From positions 1 through 64,000 of the forward strand of contig CAWUXE010000013.1 in assembly GCA_963926475.1 (NCBI GenBank): a DNA stretch of 64,000 nt, written 5' to 3'. Source of the DNA: UBA2040 sp002384725. Its GTDB lineage: Bacteria; Bacteroidota; Bacteroidia; Flavobacteriales_D; Crocinitomicaceae. Shown here piece by piece: positions 7,955-17,586 of the stretch; within the stretch, counting starts at the first letter, position 1; every line of letters starts with the position of its first letter. Below the pieces are notes generated by a model. That model was given only the letters and a program-made list of their open reading frames with translations. It was not told where the DNA came from and did no database searches. Both the position numbers and the translations under genes were made by a program.

Positions 7955-10900
7955 TTACAACTTGATGAATTTCGAAGTTTGGTTTTGACTACCAGCTTGC
8001 AATTTCAAGATGTAAGTGCCTTTTGGAAGACTATCCACATTCAAATCTAATGTGTTACTTCCTTTAGACATGTTTTTCTCTGTAATTGATTTTACTTTCA
8101 TTCCTGTGATAGCATAAACATCAACAGTCACATTTCCAGCATTCAACAAGTCAAATACAACTGAAGTTGAAGAAGCTGTTGGATTTGGATACACTTTCAT
8201 TTTTGATTTGAAAGTCGACTCCTTGGAGTTGTTATCTTCTTTCAATCCAAGTAACGAACTTGATTTCCAAATACCTCTACCAAACGTTGCAACGTATATC
8301 GCACCAGGTACGTTATTTCCTTCTTGGTATGTTCTCGTAGATTGTCTAATTTCATAAACCGGAGTTCCACTGAATCCTGAAACTGACTCTGACCAAGATG
8401 TACCACCGTTATCAGAAACGAACACACCATGTGAAGTTGCAACGATAATGATATCTGAATCATCACGATCAATAATTCCATCATATGTGAATGGAGAACT
8501 AGCACCTGAAATAGATGAAAGATTCGTGAAAGTTGGACTTGCCGAACCTGCATTTAATGAACGTTTTGCTACTCCTGAACCAGGGAAGACAATTAAGTCA
8601 TTCGAATTCGCAGGATTTAATGCAATTCCATTGACTGTTCCGGTCGATACTGTTGTAACCGTAGTTGCTGTTGGAGGAGTACTATATGAAGTCGCAAGAC
8701 AACAATAACCAGCTTTTTCGGCAAAATTAGGGTCAGATGTATAAACAGAACCTAGTCCATCTACTCTTGAAACTTTGCTGCCACCTGCAACATATAATTT
8801 GTTTAAATCTTTAGAAAATTCCATTTCAATCAAATCTTGACTTGTTGATCCCATACTTTTTATGATTGGCAACCAAACTGGATTCGCTTTAGCTAAACGA
8901 AGTGCATCGCGTGTTCCCCAAATTTCACCACCGTTTTGGTTTACATACACCATGAACCATGATTGGTAAGGATCTTGAACCGTAATAGTATCCCATGCAA
9001 CAGAATTGATTAAGGTATCTTTTCCTAATTCAATAATTTTATTTGAGATCGGGTGTTGTGCTCTATACCAAGAGTAAGAGCCTACACTTTGAACAATAAC
9101 TAACGATGTTCCAGCCGTAAAGTTCACCATCAAACTATCTCCAATTTGTGGAGGATTGTTTCCTGTGTTGCTCGTGTATGAGAAGTTACCTAGTAATACA
9201 GTCTGACCATTTATTGAATTAACAACTGAAATACGAGTTTGTGTTAAACCTGGGTTGTAGATTACTTCATCATCATAATACAATGCTGTTGGTGTTACAA
9301 ATGATATATTATTTCCTGTTGCAGCACTTGGTACAGGAACGGTTGCTCCTGCATTATAATTTTGGTTTGGCGCATATAATACTGAATCTTCTGAATCCGT
9401 ATCATAGTATTCAGCCAAAGCGATTGTCGTATAGAAAGGGAAACTGCTCGCAGATCCATCACCAGTTGTTCCATATGAAGCGGGATAACCCGGTAAGAAT
9501 GAAGATCTAGAACCTCCTTTGTTTATAGAACGATTAACACTACCATATTGAACAGTAGAAAAAATAATGTTGGGATTGAAGAATGAAATTTCACATTGGA
9601 ATCCATCACCACCACCGATTTCACGGAATTCTTGTGGCGTAGACAATGAATGATCATTATATAATGTGCCATTATCTTGTGCTCCACCAGCTACGGCACC
9701 ATTCTTATCGAAAGCCATTCCATAAAATTGTGTTACGTTGTATCCTCTGTTTGCTGGATACCACGTATTACCTCTATTTAAAGATACTCCAACACCACCA
9801 TCGCTACCGACGTACAATCTGTTGTTTGAATCCCATTTAAATTCATGAACATCAGCGTGCACATAAATTGGACTAGTTGGGTTTACTGACCACAAAGATG
9901 CAGGCTCAATACCTCCAGCTGGCGGATTATTAGTAGCCTGTGTCCATCTCCATACGTCAATACCTCCAACGAATAATCTTTCTGTATTCAACGGATCAAC
10001 TGTTGCTACAGTATTGTAACCACCTTGACCTCTATAGATATCTACATTTGAAGGAGGATTGATTGCACCAATAAATTCATCCCAAGTAGCACCTGCATCT
10101 TGAGAAACGTGCATTCCTTGAAGGTTGCTTCCTGTTCTTACTGCGTATAATGTATATAAATTTTGAGAATTCTTTGTGTGCGAAATGGCATACTCGATAC
10201 GACTTGCTCCTTGGGGAACTTTAAAAGATATGGCTGAACCTGATCTGTCATCAAAAGTAGAACCGCCGTCGGTAGAAACATAAGTTTTGTTCGAACCTAT
10301 AGCGCAAACGATAATTGAACCATCTTTTGAAACTTGAAGAGCCGTGCATCCGCCTGAACCTGTTGAAATACTATTCAAAGAAGTTCCTCCAGCGTCAAGT
10401 GTTTTAAGTCCTGTCGTTGTTCCGATCCATAATTTGTTATTCACATCGTCACAAGCAATTTCAGCAACTGAATTCAATCCAGCTGTTCCAGCAGCAACGG
10501 TCCATGTTACACCATTGTCAGTCGATTGCCAGATTCCATCTCCTGAATAGCTAGACATTGCATCTGCATTTACTGAAAGACCTGTCGCAACGAAAATTGT
10601 TCCGTTTGGCATTTGCGCCATAGAAGAGATAAACTTCACTCCAGGAAAAGATTCAACTTTTGCCCAAGCATTACCTCCATTGGTAGATGTAAATAATCCT
10701 CCAGAGACACTTCCTGCCCAGATTTGGTTAATATTATTTCTATTTACTAAAATTGCACGAGTACGCCCACCAATATTGTCGGGCCCTTCCTCAACCCAAG
10801 TTAAAGGCAATGCTTTACCCTGAGGCATATTTTTAATCGCTTTTGCAATCAATTTCAATTTTGCATCTGTAATCTTTTCACCAGTTTCAGGATCTCTCAT

Positions 10901-11071
10901 ACGAGCGGACATCCATGCCGCTGCATCGTCAGCCGAAGTTTCTTGTAAAAATGAAAACTTACCCTTTTTGTATTCACCTTCTTTATCAATACCAATTGCA
11001 GATATCGTAAAAAGAACACCAACTGCTACTGCAACCAATGATCCGATTAAGACGAGTTTGCTTTTTTTCAT
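7955..11071 (-). CDS. T9SS-secreted beta-propeller protein with Asp-box (BNR) repeats
   Basis: The 1,038-residue protein begins MKKSKLVLIGSLVAVAVGV, a signal peptide or anchor; an in-frame ATG ten codons upstream is less likely. At least six Asp-box-like motifs of the form SxDxGxTW are visible (STDNGVTWT, STDGGSTF, SQDAGATWD, SLNRGNTWY, SDNGGTSWS), typical of sialidase/VPS10-type propellers found in secreted Bacteroidota proteins. The final 75 or so residues are a type A T9SS sorting domain: KVYPNPTASS, then VDVYAITGMKVKS and a terminal GTYILKLQAG...SKFIKL. It is therefore probably exported by the T9SS encoded at 39-47 kb and fixed at or released from the surface. The enzymatic function is unknown; such repeats occur in both hydrolases and adhesins. 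Confidence 0.88.
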   Translation of the reverse strand: MKKSKLVLIGSLVAVAVGVLFTISAIGIDKEGEYKKGKFSFLQETSADDAAAWMSARMRDPETGEKITDAKLKLIAKAIKNMPQGKALPLTWVEEGPDNIGGRTRAILVNRNNINQIWAGSVSGGLFTSTNGGNAWAKVESFPGVKFISSMAQMPNGTIFVATGLSVNADAMSSYSGDGIWQSTDNGVTWTVAAGTAGLNSVAEIACDDVNNKLWIGTTTGLKTLDAGGTSLNSISTGSGGCTALQVSKDGSIIVCAIGSNKTYVSTDGGSTFDDRSGSAISFKVPQGASRIEYAISHTKNSQNLYTLYAVRTGSNLQGMHVSQDAGATWDEFIGAINPPSNVDIYRGQGGYNTVATVDPLNTERLFVGGIDVWRWTQATNNPPAGGIEPASLWSVNPTSPIYVHADVHEFKWDSNNRLYVGSDGGVGVSLNRGNTWYPANRGYNVTQFYGMAFDKNGAVAGGAQDNGTLYNDHSLSTPQEFREIGGGDGFQCEISFFNPNIIFSTVQYGSVNRSINKGGSRSSFLPGYPASYGTTGDGSASSFPFYTTIALAEYYDTDSEDSVLYAPNQNYNAGATVPVPSAATGNNISFVTPTALYYDDEVIYNPGLTQTRISVVNSINGQTVLLGNFSYTSNTGNNPPQIGDSLMVNFTAGTSLVIVQSVGSYSWYRAQHPISNKIIELGKDTLINSVAWDTITVQDPYQSWFMVYVNQNGGEIWGTRDALRLAKANPVWLPIIKSMGSTSQDLIEMEFSKDLNKLYVAGGSKVSRVDGLGSVYTSDPNFAEKAGYCCLATSYSTPPTATTVTTVSTGTVNGIALNPANSNDLIVFPGSGVAKRSLNAGSASPTFTNLSSISGASSPFTYDGIIDRDDSDIIIVATSHGVFVSDNGGTSWSESVSGFSGTPVYEIRQSTRTYQEGNNVPGAIYVATFGRGIWKSSSLLGLKEDNNSKESTFKSKMKVYPNPTASSTSVVFDLLNAGNVTVDVYAITGMKVKSITEKNMSKGSNTLDLNVDSLPKGTYILKLQAGSQNQTSKFIKL

Positions 11072-11248
11072 GTTGTATCTATTTAATTTTTTCGTTTGCA
11101 TATGTTCTTGCGAGCGCCAAAATACATATTTTATTTGTCAATCTTAACAGATTTTGGCTCTATATTCACCTTATGGAACAGTAAAAATAATCGAATTGTT
11201 TAAATCCTTAAAATTATTATAGGTCGATTTTTATAAAATCATACAGGT

Positions 11249-12130
11249 CTATTGGTCAAACATGTGTTTTTCAGCATGATACGAAGATCGAACTAATGGA
11301 CCACTTTCTACATATTTGAATCCCATTTTTTGACCGATGGTTTTATATTCGGCAAATTTTTCCGGTGTAATGAATTCTGCAATGGGCAAATGTTTAGCAC
11401 TCGGTTGTAAATATTGTCCCAAAGTAATTACGTCACAATCTACACTGCGCAAATCTTCCATCGTTTCTATAATCTCTTCTTCTGTTTCTCCCAATCCCAA
11501 CATTATTCCTGATTTTGTTCGCATTCCTGCTTTTTTCAAACGGAAAAGTACTTCTAAACTTCTGTCGTATTTGGCCTGAATTCTAACTTGTTTTGTCAAA
11601 CGGCGAACGGTTTCTAAATTGTGTGAAACTATTTCTGGAGCCACATCAATTACATTTTGTAAATTTTCCCATTTCCCTGCAAAGTCAGGAATCAATGTTT
11701 CCATAGTTGTACCTTGCGATTGCTGGCGAATTGCACGTACAGTTTGTGCCCAAATCAATGAACCACCATCTTTTAAATCGTCTCTGTCTACTGATGTAAT
11801 AACGGCATGTTTCACTTGCATGATCTGTACGCTTTTCGCCACTTTTCCAGGTTCGAATTCATCCACTTCTTCAGGTCGACCTGTTTGAACTGCGCAAAAT
11901 CCGCAAGATCGTGTACAAATATTACCTAAAATCATGAATGTAGCCGTTCCTTCACCCCAACATTCGCCCATGTTTGGACAGCTGCCACTTTCGCAAATGG
12001 TATGGAGCTTGTGTTCATCAACGAGTGATCTAACTTTCTTGTAATTTTCTCCAATAGGTAATTTTACGCGCAACCATTTTGGTTTGTTGATACGAACTCT
12101 TCCTTCTGGAGTAATTGTGGTATTTTCCAT
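11249..12130 (-). CDS. lipA: lipoyl synthase
   Basis: The 293-residue radical-SAM enzyme inserts two sulfur atoms into protein-bound octanoyl groups to make lipoate. The auxiliary-cluster cysteines are Cys46, Cys51 and Cys57 (CESGSCPNMGEC). The radical-SAM triad CTRSCGFC is at Cys72, Cys76 and Cys79. The C-terminal RSSYHA motif supplies the Ser ligand of the auxiliary cluster. Length is as expected. The start codon is two bases after the stop of an outer-membrane-like gene, so the two are co-transcribed. Functionally it pairs with lpd downstream. Confidence 0.97.
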   Translation of the reverse strand: MENTTITPEGRVRINKPKWLRVKLPIGENYKKVRSLVDEHKLHTICESGSCPNMGECWGEGTATFMILGNICTRSCGFCAVQTGRPEEVDEFEPGKVAKSVQIMQVKHAVITSVDRDDLKDGGSLIWAQTVRAIRQQSQGTTMETLIPDFAGKWENLQNVIDVAPEIVSHNLETVRRLTKQVRIQAKYDRSLEVLFRLKKAGMRTKSGIMLGLGETEEEIIETMEDLRSVDCDVITLGQYLQPSAKHLPIAEFITPEKFAEYKTIGQKMGFKYVESGPLVRSSYHAEKHMFDQ

Positions 12131-12132
12131 GT

Positions 12133-12876
12133 CTATATTTTGTTTTTCCCAAATTGCACGACCGCATATAGGGAAGGGAACACATTTTTATTTTTGCCGA
12201 TGTAAAATTCGGGAATTTTCTTTAAAAAAGCTTCCAATTGAAACCCTAATTCTACCGCTGAAATTTTACTCTTATTTCGGTTGATGTCGAATTGAATTCC
12301 GCTTTTGATATACAATCCAAGTTTTAATTTGCTATCAAATAATCCCAAAAACTCAGAGGAACGACCATATATAAATTCCTCTGGGTGAATGTTTGGATCG
12401 TAGCGCTCGTCCCTTGGTTTTACAGATAAATCTTGAACATAGGGCTCTTTTATTTTTAAATACACCGGTTTTATCGCCACACAACTCAAACCAATTTGTT
12501 GATTGAAACGTATCGCCACACCCGAAAATCTTTTCTTTTCAAAAAGTTTCTTACTCACGCCATAGGCAAGGTGTCCAGTATACAAAGAATTTATTTTACC
12601 GAAGATGTAAGATTTCGAATCTTCATAAAACGGATTGGTCTTTCTGGATTCCTTATGACTTTTCACATGATTTATTGAAACATGAAAACCCTGACGAAAG
12701 TTTTCGTTAATCCTTCTTTCGTAGTTGAATTCAAGGCCAAACCCATTGGTAGCTAATTTGGGACCAAGATACCAATGTGTCCTATATATATAGTCAATCT
12801 CTTCTTGAGCTGGTATTTGTGACCATGCTGAAGTGCTCAACGCTACAAAAAAGAGTATTTTTACCAATCGAATCAA
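12133..12876 (-). CDS. hypothetical secreted/outer-membrane protein
   Basis: The 247-residue protein starts with a signal peptide (MIRLVKILFFVALSTSAWSQ). The mature part has alternating aromatic/hydrophobic strands such as FGLEFNYERR, LKLGLYIKSGIQFD and LYAVVQFG near the C-terminus, consistent with an outer-membrane beta-barrel or a barrel-like periplasmic fold (inference). No named domain is recognised. No ATG is available in frame: the best start is TTG at 12876, since the frame closes with TAA five codons upstream. A TAACTTTG box at 12898-12905 sits just upstream. It is the first gene of an operon with lipA, two bases apart. Confidence 0.6.
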   Translation of the reverse strand: MIRLVKILFFVALSTSAWSQIPAQEEIDYIYRTHWYLGPKLATNGFGLEFNYERRINENFRQGFHVSINHVKSHKESRKTNPFYEDSKSYIFGKINSLYTGHLAYGVSKKLFEKKRFSGVAIRFNQQIGLSCVAIKPVYLKIKEPYVQDLSVKPRDERYDPNIHPEEFIYGRSSEFLGLFDSKLKLGLYIKSGIQFDINRNKSKISAVELGFQLEAFLKKIPEFYIGKNKNVFPSLYAVVQFGKNKI

Positions 12877-12897
12877 AATTTCATTGATTTAGAATAA

Positions 12898-12905
12898 CAA
12901 AGTTA
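12898..12905 (-). promoter_or_regulatory. -7 promoter box for the OMP-like gene and lipA
   Basis: On the minus strand TAACTTTG matches TAnnTTTG and ends 21 bases before the TTG start. No convincing -33 element is seen. Confidence 0.4.
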
Positions 12906-12921
12906 AGACAATTAGAAGAAA

Positions 12922-13326
12922 ATGGAGACCGTCAAAATAGAATATCTAGGAGGCCTGCGAACGGAATGTGTTCATGTGAAGAGTGGAACTAAAATCATGA
13001 CGGATGCGCCGACCGACAATAAAGGGAAAGGTGAAAAGTTTTCACCAACTGATTTGGTGGCGACCGCTTATGGAGCCTGCATGGTTTCGTTAATTGGAAT
13101 TTATTGTCAAGATCATGACCTGAAATATACCCAAGGTTATGTAAGTGTCGAAAAAATAATGGAAAGCAATCCACGTAGAATCGGTCAATTGAACTTCATC
13201 ATGGATTTGAAAGGAAATGACTGGGACGAAAAAACACAGAAAAAAATTATTCGCGTGTCGAAAACGTGTCCCGTTGCCAAATCAATTGACCCTAACATTA
13301 TAGTTAATATCGATTTTCAATTTTAG
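12922..13326 (+). CDS. OsmC-family peroxiredoxin-like protein
   Basis: The 134-residue protein matches the OsmC/Ohr family, whose members detoxify organic hydroperoxides through two cysteines. The conserved helix SPTDLVATAYGACMV holds Cys53, and KTCPVAK holds Cys116. The segment GEKFSPTDL is a family signature. It belongs to the shorter YhfA-like branch rather than clear Ohr; the exact substrate cannot be stated. It starts an operon with rlmB (five-base gap) that continues into a glycosyltransferase. Confidence 0.88.
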   Translation: METVKIEYLGGLRTECVHVKSGTKIMTDAPTDNKGKGEKFSPTDLVATAYGACMVSLIGIYCQDHDLKYTQGYVSVEKIMESNPRRIGQLNFIMDLKGNDWDEKTQKKIIRVSKTCPVAKSIDPNIIVNIDFQF

Positions 13327-13331
13327 AATTA

Positions 13332-14111
13332 ATGAGAGAAAACACATACGTAAGACAAACACCTTCAGACGTAATTTTCGGAATACGATCGGTAATAGAG
13401 GCCATTCGAAGTGAGCGAGAAATCAATAAGATAATGATTCTCAAAGGGATGAAAAAAGAATTGTTTCAAGAGTTAAAAGAGGAATTGGCGAACAAAGATT
13501 ACTTATTACAATTTGTTCCAGTAGAAAAATTGGATAGAATTACCCAAGAAAATCATCAAGGTGTTATTGCCTACGTGAGTCCAATTAAATATTTGGATGT
13601 GGAAGAATTTGTAGACTCCAGATTATTGGTAGAGCAGAAAACGTCTATTCTCGTTTTGGATAGAATTACAGATGTTCGAAATTTTGGTGCAATCGCACGA
13701 ACGGCTGAATGTCAGGGAATTGATGCGATTTTAATTCCGTCAAAAGGTTCTGCCCAAGTTACCGCTGATGCTGTGAAAACGTCGGCTGGCGCCTTGAATA
13801 GAATTCCAGTTTGTCGTACGAATGATTTGAAAAATAGTCTTTTTTATCTGCAACAATCGGGTTTAAGGTTGATCGCTTGTACCGAAAAAGGAAACGTACC
13901 TTTGTACGAAGCAAATTTTAGAGGGAATGTCGCCGTGATTTTCGGTTCGGAAGAAGACGGAATTACGAGTGATTTGTTGAATTTGTCTGATATTAAAGCG
14001 AGAATCCCAATGCGGGGTGAAATTGCTTCGTTGAATGTTGGAGTATCCGTTGGAATGGCACTTTACGAAAAAACGCGGCAAGAATTATATGGACAAAATG
14101 TCAATACTTAA
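13332..14111 (+). CDS. rlmB: TrmH/SPOUT-family 2'-O-methyltransferase (23S rRNA Gm2251 type)
   Basis: The 259-residue protein has an N-terminal substrate-binding domain (residues 1-85) and a SPOUT knot domain. Motif 1 is DRITDVRNFGAIARTAEC, motif 2 is AVIFGSEEDGI, and motif 3 is IPMRGEIASLNVGVSVGMALYE. These are the group 3 TrmH motifs. The usual function is 2'-O-methylation of G2251 in 23S rRNA; tRNA methylation by a close paralog cannot be excluded. Its 3' end overlaps the start of the next gene by about 23 bases. Confidence 0.9.
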   Translation: MRENTYVRQTPSDVIFGIRSVIEAIRSEREINKIMILKGMKKELFQELKEELANKDYLLQFVPVEKLDRITQENHQGVIAYVSPIKYLDVEEFVDSRLLVEQKTSILVLDRITDVRNFGAIARTAECQGIDAILIPSKGSAQVTADAVKTSAGALNRIPVCRTNDLKNSLFYLQQSGLRLIACTEKGNVPLYEANFRGNVAVIFGSEEDGITSDLLNLSDIKARIPMRGEIASLNVGVSVGMALYEKTRQELYGQNVNT

Positions 14112-15960
14112 TTTTTGGAAAAATCATAAAACATTCTTGCTCCTACTTTTTGTAGGATTGCTTTTACGCTTATTTTTCATTGAATTTCAAGGATTATCGA
14201 ACGACGAATTGAGCGCTTGGTATCGAACCCGCTTTCCAATGGGACCAGAATTTTGGTCGGCGGGAGTGAGTCAAGGTGATATGCATCCTGCATTTTATCA
14301 AGTGCTTTTGTATTACTGGGTGCGACTTTTTGGAGATTCAGAATTCAGTTTACGAGCTACTTCTTTGTTGTTCTTTGCTTTAAATCTGTCTCTTGTCTAC
14401 CGAATTGCGTGTCGTTTCTATTCGAAGTATGCGGGTTTAATTATTTCAGCCTTTTATGTTTCGCTCGGATTCCTAATCGTAAATACAACAACTGCTCGGC
14501 CATATAATAGTGGTGTTTTCTTTTTGCTTTTGGCGTTTTATTTAATCCTCCTTCTGAAAGAAAAACGATCCAATTTCGGTTTATTGAATGTTGTTTGGCT
14601 CGTTCTCGCTTTTTTCGGAGCGATGACTTCTCATTATTTTGCATTTCTGAGTGCTGGATTGTTGGGTGCAGTCGGACTTTTTTATGTCGAAAAAGAATCA
14701 AGAAAACTACTTGTGGCAGCTGGAGTTATGGCTTTAGGATTGTTTGGCATTCTGCATTTATCGATGACTTTAGAGCAATTGAGTCAGGGTGGTTTGGGGT
14801 GGTTAGGGAAACCCAATTTCTTTTGGTTTTTAGAGTTTACTAAATTGCTTTTCCAAAATTCAATTTGGATGTTACTCCTTGGATTTGGCCTAATTTACTT
14901 CGTAAAAAAAGGTACTTCACAACCTAATTCTCATCAAGGTTTTTCGATAGTTGTTGCGCTCGTCATATCAATTGTAGCTTATTTCGTTTCTATATTTTAT
15001 ACGCCGATTCTTCGTGAATTGGTTTTTCAGTTCATACTTCCTTTTGCCTTCTTCGGGCTTGTTGGGCCTATGTTTTTGGAGAAAAGTGATAGCTTGAATC
15101 AAGCTATTCGAAAATACATGCCTTTGATTATTATGGGTGTATTTTCTTTACATTCTATTTTTATCTATAAATTGTTTGAACCTTTTCATTATGGGGAGTT
15201 TAAGAGACTTGCATTGCACCAAAAAGCCTTAGAAAAAGAATATGGGAAACAGACCATAACCTCGGCGTTCAACACCAACAATTTCGATTATTTTAATTAT
15301 TATTTGAAAGATTCTTCCGCTGATGAGGTAATAAAAGATTGGGCGAGTCCTGATGCGGTCTATGCATTGAATGAAAGAGCAAAGGAGTCGGATAAAGATT
15401 TTTTTTCTTACAGTTGGACAAACAATTATCACGTGCCGATGAACCTGGAATGTATCCGTCAAGAATTTCCACATATCGTTTGGCACCAAAATTATTTCAA
15501 CAGTGGACAATATCTTTTCTCAAAAAAGGGAAAGATTATTTCACCTAGTATTCCAAAGAAACAATTGCTTCGGACCTTAAGAAAAGGAGGTTTTTTTGAA
15601 GGCAAAGAATATATCAATGAAACGTTTGTTTCGGTGAAAGAATTGCGCAATGGAATTTTTTGTTCGGATTGGTATTTTACAATAGAAATGAAAGGGAAAA
15701 TCAGAAACGCGACTTCCTTTTATTTTGTCATTGAAGCGGTAGATAAAAATGGTGTAAGTTTGCAATTGAATGGAAAACCACTTTACTACATGGCATACGA
15801 TCAGCAGCGTTTAAATGAAAGTTCGGAGTTGAAAAATATGTTTGCCGCTTTTTCGTTTTTTGATGATCTAAAGGATACTGATCAGTTTAAAATATATTGC
15901 TGGAGTCCAGAAAAAGGTGCTATTTTGTTACAAGATCTTAAATTATATGCAATTCAATAA
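14089..15960 (+). CDS. GT-C fold membrane glycosyltransferase (GT39/ArnT-like)
   Basis: This large inner-membrane protein (623 residues) has about nine or ten hydrophobic helices in the first 380 residues. After the first helix comes FQGLSNDELSAWYRTRFP, the acidic loop (DE) expected for the catalytic Asp of polyprenyl-phosphate-sugar dependent GT-C enzymes, then QGDMHPAFYQVLLYYW, which is the (H)PPxYY-like motif of the PMT_2/ArnT group. The last 240 residues form a soluble periplasmic domain. It probably transfers a sugar from a lipid donor to a protein or glycolipid outside the cytosol; donor and acceptor are unknown. ATG at 14089 is chosen, with ATG at 14098 as alternative. The start overlaps rlmB. 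Confidence 0.8.
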   Translation: MDKMSILNFWKNHKTFLLLLFVGLLLRLFFIEFQGLSNDELSAWYRTRFPMGPEFWSAGVSQGDMHPAFYQVLLYYWVRLFGDSEFSLRATSLLFFALNLSLVYRIACRFYSKYAGLIISAFYVSLGFLIVNTTTARPYNSGVFFLLLAFYLILLLKEKRSNFGLLNVVWLVLAFFGAMTSHYFAFLSAGLLGAVGLFYVEKESRKLLVAAGVMALGLFGILHLSMTLEQLSQGGLGWLGKPNFFWFLEFTKLLFQNSIWMLLLGFGLIYFVKKGTSQPNSHQGFSIVVALVISIVAYFVSIFYTPILRELVFQFILPFAFFGLVGPMFLEKSDSLNQAIRKYMPLIIMGVFSLHSIFIYKLFEPFHYGEFKRLALHQKALEKEYGKQTITSAFNTNNFDYFNYYLKDSSADEVIKDWASPDAVYALNERAKESDKDFFSYSWTNNYHVPMNLECIRQEFPHIVWHQNYFNSGQYLFSKKGKIISPSIPKKQLLRTLRKGGFFEGKEYINETFVSVKELRNGIFCSDWYFTIEMKGKIRNATSFYFVIEAVDKNGVSLQLNGKPLYYMAYDQQRLNESSELKNMFAAFSFFDDLKDTDQFKIYCWSPEKGAILLQDLKLYAIQ

Positions 15961-16411
15961 AATTCTTCTAACGACATTATTACTGTTCAGTTTTACGACT
16001 ATTTTTTCACAACTTAAGGGCAAAGCCAAACATTTGCCGGGAACTTGGGTGTATGCGAAAGGTAGTGGGTATGAAGTGTGGGCAATCGAAAATGGACAAT
16101 TGATTGGAGCTGGATATCGAACAAATAAAATTGGTGATACAGTCAAGGTGGAACAATTGGGTATAAAGCTTACAAACAATAGTTTGATTTACACATTGGA
16201 AACAGGCATTCAAAATTTCAATAACTCAGCTTATACAAAGTATCAGTTTATGTCGAAAGTTCGGAAATTGGATTTTACCAATATCGAAAATGCCTTACCC
16301 AATCATTTGGAATATACCTTCGGATTCTTCAACAAGAATAAATTGACCATCACCATTTGGATGGATGAAAGCGTGAAGAAAACAAAATTGAAATTGCGAA
16401 AAAAGGTTTAA
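15947..16411 (+). CDS. secreted DUF6265-like protein
   Basis: A 154-residue protein with signal peptide (MQFNKILLTTLLLFSFTTIFSQ). The mature part LPGTWVYAKGSGYEVWAIEN followed by alternating strands and GFFNKNKLTITIWMD resembles the lipocalin-like DUF6265 family of Bacteroidota (pattern recognition, not searched). The fold would be a small beta-barrel; no function is established. The start ATG lies inside the end of the glycosyltransferase gene (14-base overlap), so it is the last gene of the osmC-like/rlmB/GT operon. Its end overlaps the convergent yjjG gene by four bases. Confidence 0.65.
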   Translation: MQFNKILLTTLLLFSFTTIFSQLKGKAKHLPGTWVYAKGSGYEVWAIENGQLIGAGYRTNKIGDTVKVEQLGIKLTNNSLIYTLETGIQNFNNSAYTKYQFMSKVRKLDFTNIENALPNHLEYTFGFFNKNKLTITIWMDESVKKTKLKLRKKV

Positions 16412-17118
16412 TCCCTCAGAATCCAAGAGAGCCGTCCTTGTAGTTCAGATAATTGATTAATCGCCACATCCCCTTTTCTGATTTTTTGATTTCCGCGGTG
16501 ATTGAAGAAAACGGCTTTCATACCAGCATCGAGAGCACCTCGATAGTCTACGTGATAATCATCACCGATCATTACACTTTTGTCTTTTAGAACGCCTGCT
16601 TTTTCCATTGCATGATTAAAAACAAGCGGATTTGGTTTGTTCACCCCAACTTCTTCAGAGCACACAATAATATCGAAATAGGGTTTTAGACCCGCCTCAC
16701 GAAGTTTAATATGTTGTACTTCTTTGAAACCATTGGTGATGATGTGCATCTGATAATTCTGAGATTTCAACCCGTCAAGCATTTCTATCGCACCTGGAAA
16801 TAAATTTTTCTGATACGGAGAAATATCCAAATAATCTTGACTCAATTTTTCAGCAAGTGCCTCGTCTTTTATATTGAAGTTGGACAAAGTATCTATAAAC
16901 CGTTTTGATCGCAGTACTTCCTTTGTCAATTGACCAACACCATACATACGCCACAACTTTCGGTTGACGTTTTTGTACGCCATATGGAAACTCGAAAACT
17001 CTTTAATTTGTTCGTTGAGACCACTTTCTTTGAAAATCAATTTTAAGGCCTCCTTGGAATTGGTTTCGAAATCCCAAAGTGTGTGATCTAAATCGAAGAA
17101 AAGATGATAATCTTTCAT
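16408..17118 (-). CDS. yjjG: HAD-family pyrimidine 5'-nucleotidase, YjjG type
   Basis: A 236-residue cytosolic HAD hydrolase. Motif I is HLFFDLDHTLWDFE (nucleophile Asp9 and Asp11). Motif II is MHIITNGFKEVQ, motif III includes the Lys in GVNKPNP, and motif IV is VMIGDDYHVDYRGA. The LWDFETNSKEAL cap region and overall length match YjjG, which removes phosphate from non-canonical pyrimidine nucleotides (house-cleaning role). It follows directly after a small membrane-protein gene and upp, all on the minus strand, so a nucleotide salvage unit upp-membrane protein-yjjG is plausible. Confidence 0.85.
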   Translation of the reverse strand: MKDYHLFFDLDHTLWDFETNSKEALKLIFKESGLNEQIKEFSSFHMAYKNVNRKLWRMYGVGQLTKEVLRSKRFIDTLSNFNIKDEALAEKLSQDYLDISPYQKNLFPGAIEMLDGLKSQNYQMHIITNGFKEVQHIKLREAGLKPYFDIIVCSEEVGVNKPNPLVFNHAMEKAGVLKDKSVMIGDDYHVDYRGALDAGMKAVFFNHRGNQKIRKGDVAINQLSELQGRLSWILRD

Positions 17119-17583
17119 TTATTTGAATATTGTAAAGGCCAAAATGCTGAGAATAAAACTATTCATCGCTAAGCCAAATACGATTATGGGAAAAGTTTTT
17201 TTGCTTTGCCCGTAAAATTTTGCGCAAACGATACTTCCAATTGGTACGGAAAGAAACAATGGTGCAAGTATACAAATTCCCTTTTGACCAATAGAGTGTT
17301 TAAATTTCACCAAATATTTATTCACTTCCGTAAAGCTTTTTTTCAATTTCAAAGGTTTACCAGATTGAATTGCATCCTTGTTTTTTTTTATTTTTTTGTT
17401 GTGATTTCTAATCATAAAAAATTCACTTGCAAAATAAAAGACGACCGCACTAACCAAACCTCCTGAAAACACAGAAATCCAAGTGGTGTAAAAATCCAGT
17501 CCTAAATTAGCTGAAATAAAAGGAGCAATCATAAACTTGATGAAGGCTGAAAAGAATATTCCGATTATGGCTCCCCAGTTCAT
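17119..17583 (-). CDS. hypothetical small membrane protein
   Basis: A 154-residue protein with two hydrophobic helices at the N-terminus (residues 5-22 and 33-53), a basic middle segment (NHNKKIKKNKDA and KLKKSFTEVNKYLVKFKHS), and two further helices (102-120 and 130-150). No domain is recognised; the layout resembles small-multidrug or 'DUF' four-helix membrane proteins. It sits three bases after upp and directly abuts yjjG, so it is part of that operon. A role linked to pyrimidine salvage would be speculation. Confidence 0.6.
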   Translation of the reverse strand: MNWGAIIGIFFSAFIKFMIAPFISANLGLDFYTTWISVFSGGLVSAVVFYFASEFFMIRNHNKKIKKNKDAIQSGKPLKLKKSFTEVNKYLVKFKHSIGQKGICILAPLFLSVPIGSIVCAKFYGQSKKTFPIIVFGLAMNSFILSILAFTIFK

Positions 17584-17586
17584 GAA